NCBI GenBank assembly: GCA_964590945.1
Contig: CAZPXF010000049.1
Location: 1 to 16,342, forward strand
Reading direction: 5' to 3'
Source of the DNA: CAZPXF01 sp964590945
GTDB lineage: Bacteria > Bacillota > Clostridia > Lachnospirales > Lachnospiraceae
Length of the DNA: 16,342 bases
This document shows positions 13,756 through 16,342 of this stretch, one piece after another (positions within the stretch are counted from its first letter, which is position 1; every line of letters starts with the position of its first letter). A program made the position numbers and the translations under genes. The notes under the pieces are model-generated. The model did not search any database and was not told the DNA's origin. It saw only the letters and a program-made list of their open reading frames with translations.

Positions 13756-14313
13756 ATGAGTGAGAAATTATTGTTTCAAGGCAACGCCATTGTTATTCCT
13801 GGTGATAATGTAAATGCAGACACCGCAATGTGCTGGTCTCTTGGCGTAGATTCGCTTCCACCGGCAGAGATGGCAAAACAGTTTATGAAAGGAATCAATC
13901 CTGCAATCGCAGAACGGGCAAAAAAAGATGACATCATGGTCTGTGGTAAGAATTTTGGCTATGGAAAGACACATATGATGCTCTTTACTGCCATGAAAGA
14001 GATTGACATCAGATGTATCGTGGCAGAAAGCTTTGCTACACAGATCATCCAGACTTGTCTGAACGTTCCCGGCGGTAATGTAATGCTGGTTGAATGCCCG
14101 GAAATTCTGTCTAAAGTTGAGGATGGCGATATGCTCGAAGTAGATCCGGAAACAGCGGTTGTGCGCAATCTGACACAGAATACAGAAATTCAGGGCAAAC
14201 CATTTCCGGAGTATACTTACAACGTAATGAAAAATGGGGGATACTTTGCGAATATTTACAAGAATATTATGATGCAAAGAGCGGCGAAGACCAACACAGA
14301 CACTTCTAAATAA
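13756..14313 (+). CDS. Aconitase/LeuD-like hydro-lyase, small subunit
   Basis: This 185-residue protein is the swivelling domain subunit that completes the dehydratase active site. It starts with the LeuD-like GDNVNADTAM (16-25) and has CGKNFGYGKTH (63-73), where LeuD has GRNFGxGSSREHA. The Ser that acts as catalytic base in aconitase and the Arg that binds substrate are therefore not in their usual form; the loop reads G70-K-T-H73 and seems one residue shorter. ESFATQII (91-98) matches the family. AGGAGG (13741-13746) fixes the start at 13756, 9 bases on; an in-frame TTG at 13732 is less likely. Both subunits deviate in the substrate region, consistent with a single altered specificity. Confidence 0.83.
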   Translation: MSEKLLFQGNAIVIPGDNVNADTAMCWSLGVDSLPPAEMAKQFMKGINPAIAERAKKDDIMVCGKNFGYGKTHMMLFTAMKEIDIRCIVAESFATQIIQTCLNVPGGNVMLVECPEILSKVEDGDMLEVDPETAVVRNLTQNTEIQGKPFPEYTYNVMKNGGYFANIYKNIMMQRAAKTNTDTSK

Positions 14314-14383
14314 AGAGTAAGGATATGGCGTTTGTAATGGATAGAATCTAAATATTATCCGGCATTTTCTTATTTAAGGTTAA

Positions 14384-14412
14384 AAGCAGAGCTTCTTTCG
14401 CAGGCTCTGCTT
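14384..14412 (+). repeat. Hairpin between dehydratase and reductase genes
   Basis: A perfect 9-bp stem (14384-14392 with 14404-14412) has an 11-base loop and a weak T-rich tail (TTATT). It could be a partial terminator that lowers expression of the last gene. The whole 126-base gap shows no coding trace of the reductase N-terminus. Confidence 0.55.
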
Positions 14413-14439
14413 ATTCAAAATATGCGTGGAGGAGAGAAA

Positions 14440-16110
14440 ATGAAAGAAAAGTATAAAGTCCTGATGTCGCCGGATGCAGGCTTGCCTGATCGGTGGAATC
14501 CTGATATAAAGACACCGCAGATGAGTACAAAAGACATTCATGAAATGGTGGATGCCATTGCTGAATTTGCGTATCAGTTAAAACGAAACCATGTTGATGG
14601 CATTGAAATCCATGCGCTGCATGAAGGCTATCTGTTAGATCAGTTCGCCACACCTTATACAAATCACAGATCAGATGAATATGGCGGATCACTGGAAAAC
14701 AGATTACGTTTTGCATGTGAAATTGTAAAAGCGGTTAAAGTAAAATGTGGTCAGGATTATCCGGTTATCATGCGTTTTTCTGTTACCTCGAGAACCAGAG
14801 CGTTTGGTCATGGTATCATCCCGCAGGATGATGTTTCAAAGGAAATCGGGCGTACGCTGGAGGAAGCGGCAGCCTCAGTTAAAATACTGGAAGATGCGGG
14901 ATATGACGGTTTTGATTGTGATAATGGTACATATGATGCATGGTATTATGCGCATCCCCCGGTTTATATGCCTCTGAATTGTAACCTCGGGACATCGAAA
15001 TATATAAAACAATATGCTGCTACGCCGATTATTTCTTCCGGAAGAATGCAGTTAGATGAGTCAGCCGAGGCAATCCAAAACAATGAAATAGATGCCATGG
15101 GACTTGCAAGGCAATTGCTGACAGACCCCAATTACGTGAATAAAGTGGCAAATGATGAATTGGAAGACATTAAGCCGTGTATTTCCTGCCATGTCGGCTG
15201 TTTCCCGATTGGTCAATGGAAGGGGACTGTCTGTGAGAACGGCGAGCAGGCGTTGTGCGCCTTGAATCCATACTGCCGCCAGGAGGATAAATTCTATCTA
15301 AAAGAGGCAAAGGTTAAGAAAAAGGTTGCCATTGTCGGGGGCGGCATTGCTGGGGTAGAATGCGCTATCCAGTCAAAGATGAGAGGACATTTTGTAGAAA
15401 TTTATGAAAAAACCGATCGGTTGTGCGGTGTGTTCAACGAGGCAGCGGCTTTCTCTTTTAAAGAAAAAGACAGAGAGCTGATTCAGTATTATTACAATAA
15501 AATAAAATCACTGGATATTCCCGTACATTATAATGCGGAAATCCGTGACTTATCTTTGCTGAAAGCAGATGAGATAATCATTGCCACAGGGGCGGCAGGA
15601 CCGCGGCAGTTGTCCGTTCCGGGAAGTGAAAATTCTCTCGCCGCAATCGATTATCTAAAAGAAAACAAAACCGACAAAGACAAAGTGGCTATTATCGGCG
15701 GAGGACTCACAGGATGTGAAATAGCATATGAATTACTGCTGCAGGGAAAACACCCATTTATCATTGAAATGCAGGATGATATTTTGAAGGTACATGGAAG
15801 CTGCATGGCTAATACATCTTTCTTAAGAGACGCTTATGAATTTTATAAAATGCCAATCTATTTATCTGCCAAAACATTGAGCATAGAGGAAAAGAGCGTT
15901 GCAATTGAAAATGAGAATGGTGAGAAATTAAATTTGAAAGCCGATTTGGTTATTTCTTCTATCGGATATTTAAAAGGGACTCCATTTGATGTAAACGCAA
16001 AAGATCATAATATTCATATTATCGGCGATGCAGACAATATTTCGAATCTGAAAAACGCAATCTGGCAAGCGACAAAAGCCGCAATGGATATTTCTGATGG
16101 CAGGATTTAA
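14440..16110 (+). CDS. Enoate reductase-like flavoprotein, N-terminally short
   Basis: This 556-residue protein belongs to the OYE-type iron-sulfur flavoproteins such as 2-enoate reductase, BaiCD and 2,4-dienoyl-CoA reductase, which reduce activated C=C bonds. The barrel part includes IHALHEGYLLDQF and the following NHRSDEYGGSLENR (about 48-80), close to clostridial members. The [4Fe-4S] motif CISCHVGC lies near 247-254, with a later CALNP. The FAD site VGGGIAG is near 299, and the NAD(P) site IIGGGLTG near 418. Family members are about 640-670 residues; here roughly 100-130 residues are missing from the front, including the first barrel strands that help hold FMN. GGAGGAG (14428-14434) sits 5 bases before 14440; an in-frame ATG at 14422 is less likely. 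It may be a functional variant or a decaying gene. Confidence 0.8.
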   Translation: MKEKYKVLMSPDAGLPDRWNPDIKTPQMSTKDIHEMVDAIAEFAYQLKRNHVDGIEIHALHEGYLLDQFATPYTNHRSDEYGGSLENRLRFACEIVKAVKVKCGQDYPVIMRFSVTSRTRAFGHGIIPQDDVSKEIGRTLEEAAASVKILEDAGYDGFDCDNGTYDAWYYAHPPVYMPLNCNLGTSKYIKQYAATPIISSGRMQLDESAEAIQNNEIDAMGLARQLLTDPNYVNKVANDELEDIKPCISCHVGCFPIGQWKGTVCENGEQALCALNPYCRQEDKFYLKEAKVKKKVAIVGGGIAGVECAIQSKMRGHFVEIYEKTDRLCGVFNEAAAFSFKEKDRELIQYYYNKIKSLDIPVHYNAEIRDLSLLKADEIIIATGAAGPRQLSVPGSENSLAAIDYLKENKTDKDKVAIIGGGLTGCEIAYELLLQGKHPFIIEMQDDILKVHGSCMANTSFLRDAYEFYKMPIYLSAKTLSIEEKSVAIENENGEKLNLKADLVISSIGYLKGTPFDVNAKDHNIHIIGDADNISNLKNAIWQATKAAMDISDGRI

Positions 16111-16342
16111 TATAGCCGGTCAGACTTTTGCAACACTTCCGTTACATCATGTACAGGAATAATTATCAAATTACGGCGAAAAGAAAACGCATCCAGTGAT
16201 ACCCCGCGCGGCAGATGGAGCCTTTTTCATGCTTTTTGCGGCATAGCCACCCCTTACATAGTGGGTGGGATTCACAACCCATGAATCAGATTTAGAGCAG
16301 CTGATGAATCGGATATGTGTTATAAACACAGTAGAAATCGTC
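16111..16342. other. Right-edge noncoding or repeat-like segment
   Basis: No clear gene is seen. On the minus strand one frame stays open from the window edge to a stop at 16171-16173 (57 codons), and a second overlapping frame is also open for about 38 codons. Small inverted repeats cluster here: CCACCC/GGGTGG (16247-16252, 16263-16268), GATTCA/TGAATC (16269-16274, 16282-16287) and TGTGTT/AACACA (16316-16330). No strong terminator for the preceding operon is found. It may be part of a dispersed intergenic repeat or the end of a minus-strand gene beyond the window. Confidence 0.3.

Noticed and set aside
11206..14313. Ordinary leucine biosynthesis genes leuA-leuC-leuD
   Set aside because: There is no leuB, the synthase lacks the LeuA regulatory domain, and both dehydratase subunits have non-LeuCD substrate loops.
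14314..14439. Missing reductase N-terminus present in another frame
   Set aside because: Reading the plus-strand frames of this gap shows stops and no OYE-like segment such as the usual N-terminal strand and AP(M) loop.
1..16342. Classical Fur boxes, CRISPR arrays, tRNA or rRNA genes, transposases
   Set aside because: I saw no GATAAT-type Fur palindrome before the iron genes, no regularly spaced repeats, no cloverleaf and no transposase-like protein.

Overview
The window looks like chromosome from an anaerobic Firmicute of the Clostridia, most like a gut Lachnospiraceae member. The clues are strong AGGAGG-type ribosome binding sites, moderate G+C, a FeoA-FeoA-FeoB iron module with a Cys-rich FeoB-associated peptide, DUF3793 beside a flavodoxin, and a clostridial-type enoate reductase. 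Species cannot be fixed from sequence alone.

Left third (1-6643), redox and iron. An extracytoplasmic FMN-binding protein with a flavinylation motif overlaps a NapH-like membrane iron-sulfur protein. Then come two FeoA proteins, FeoB, a 45-residue Cys-rich membrane peptide, a heavy-metal-associated (HMA) protein and a Fur-like regulator whose usual metal ligands are mostly missing. After a terminator follow DUF3793, a short flavodoxin and a DUF2325 protein. A 16-bp dyad, GTTAG-N6-CTAAY, occurs exactly three times in control regions: over the feoA -10, upstream of feoB, and between the -10 and the ribosome binding site of DUF3793-flavodoxin. I read this as one metal-responsive regulon joining ferrous iron uptake to flavodoxin replacement of ferredoxin.

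Middle (6644-9900), housekeeping or accessory. A long hairpin ends the flavodoxin/DUF2325 unit. Next is a fused double-Nudix protein, then a Na+/phosphate cotransporter with a C-terminal PhoU domain. Upstream of the transporter are GTAAAAT-type repeats spaced about 11 bp apart, which resemble PhoP boxes. A large imperfect hairpin separates it from the convergent regulator gene and overlaps the end of that gene.

Right third (9855-16342), the most novel part and apparently more A+T-rich. A LuxR-type regulator diverges from an operon encoding a DRE-TIM metallolyase (2-isopropylmalate synthase / HMG-CoA lyase superfamily), the two subunits of an aconitase/LeuCD-like hydro-lyase, and an enoate reductase of the BaiCD/FldZ/2,4-dienoyl-CoA reductase family. 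The dehydratase keeps its three cluster cysteines but has altered substrate loops. The reductase lacks the first part of its flavin barrel. The order condensing or cleaving enzyme, dehydratase, ene-reductase suggests an undescribed pathway such as 2-oxo acid to alkylmalate to unsaturated diacid to alkylsuccinate, or the reverse. The last 230 bases hold no convincing gene and may be an interspersed repeat.
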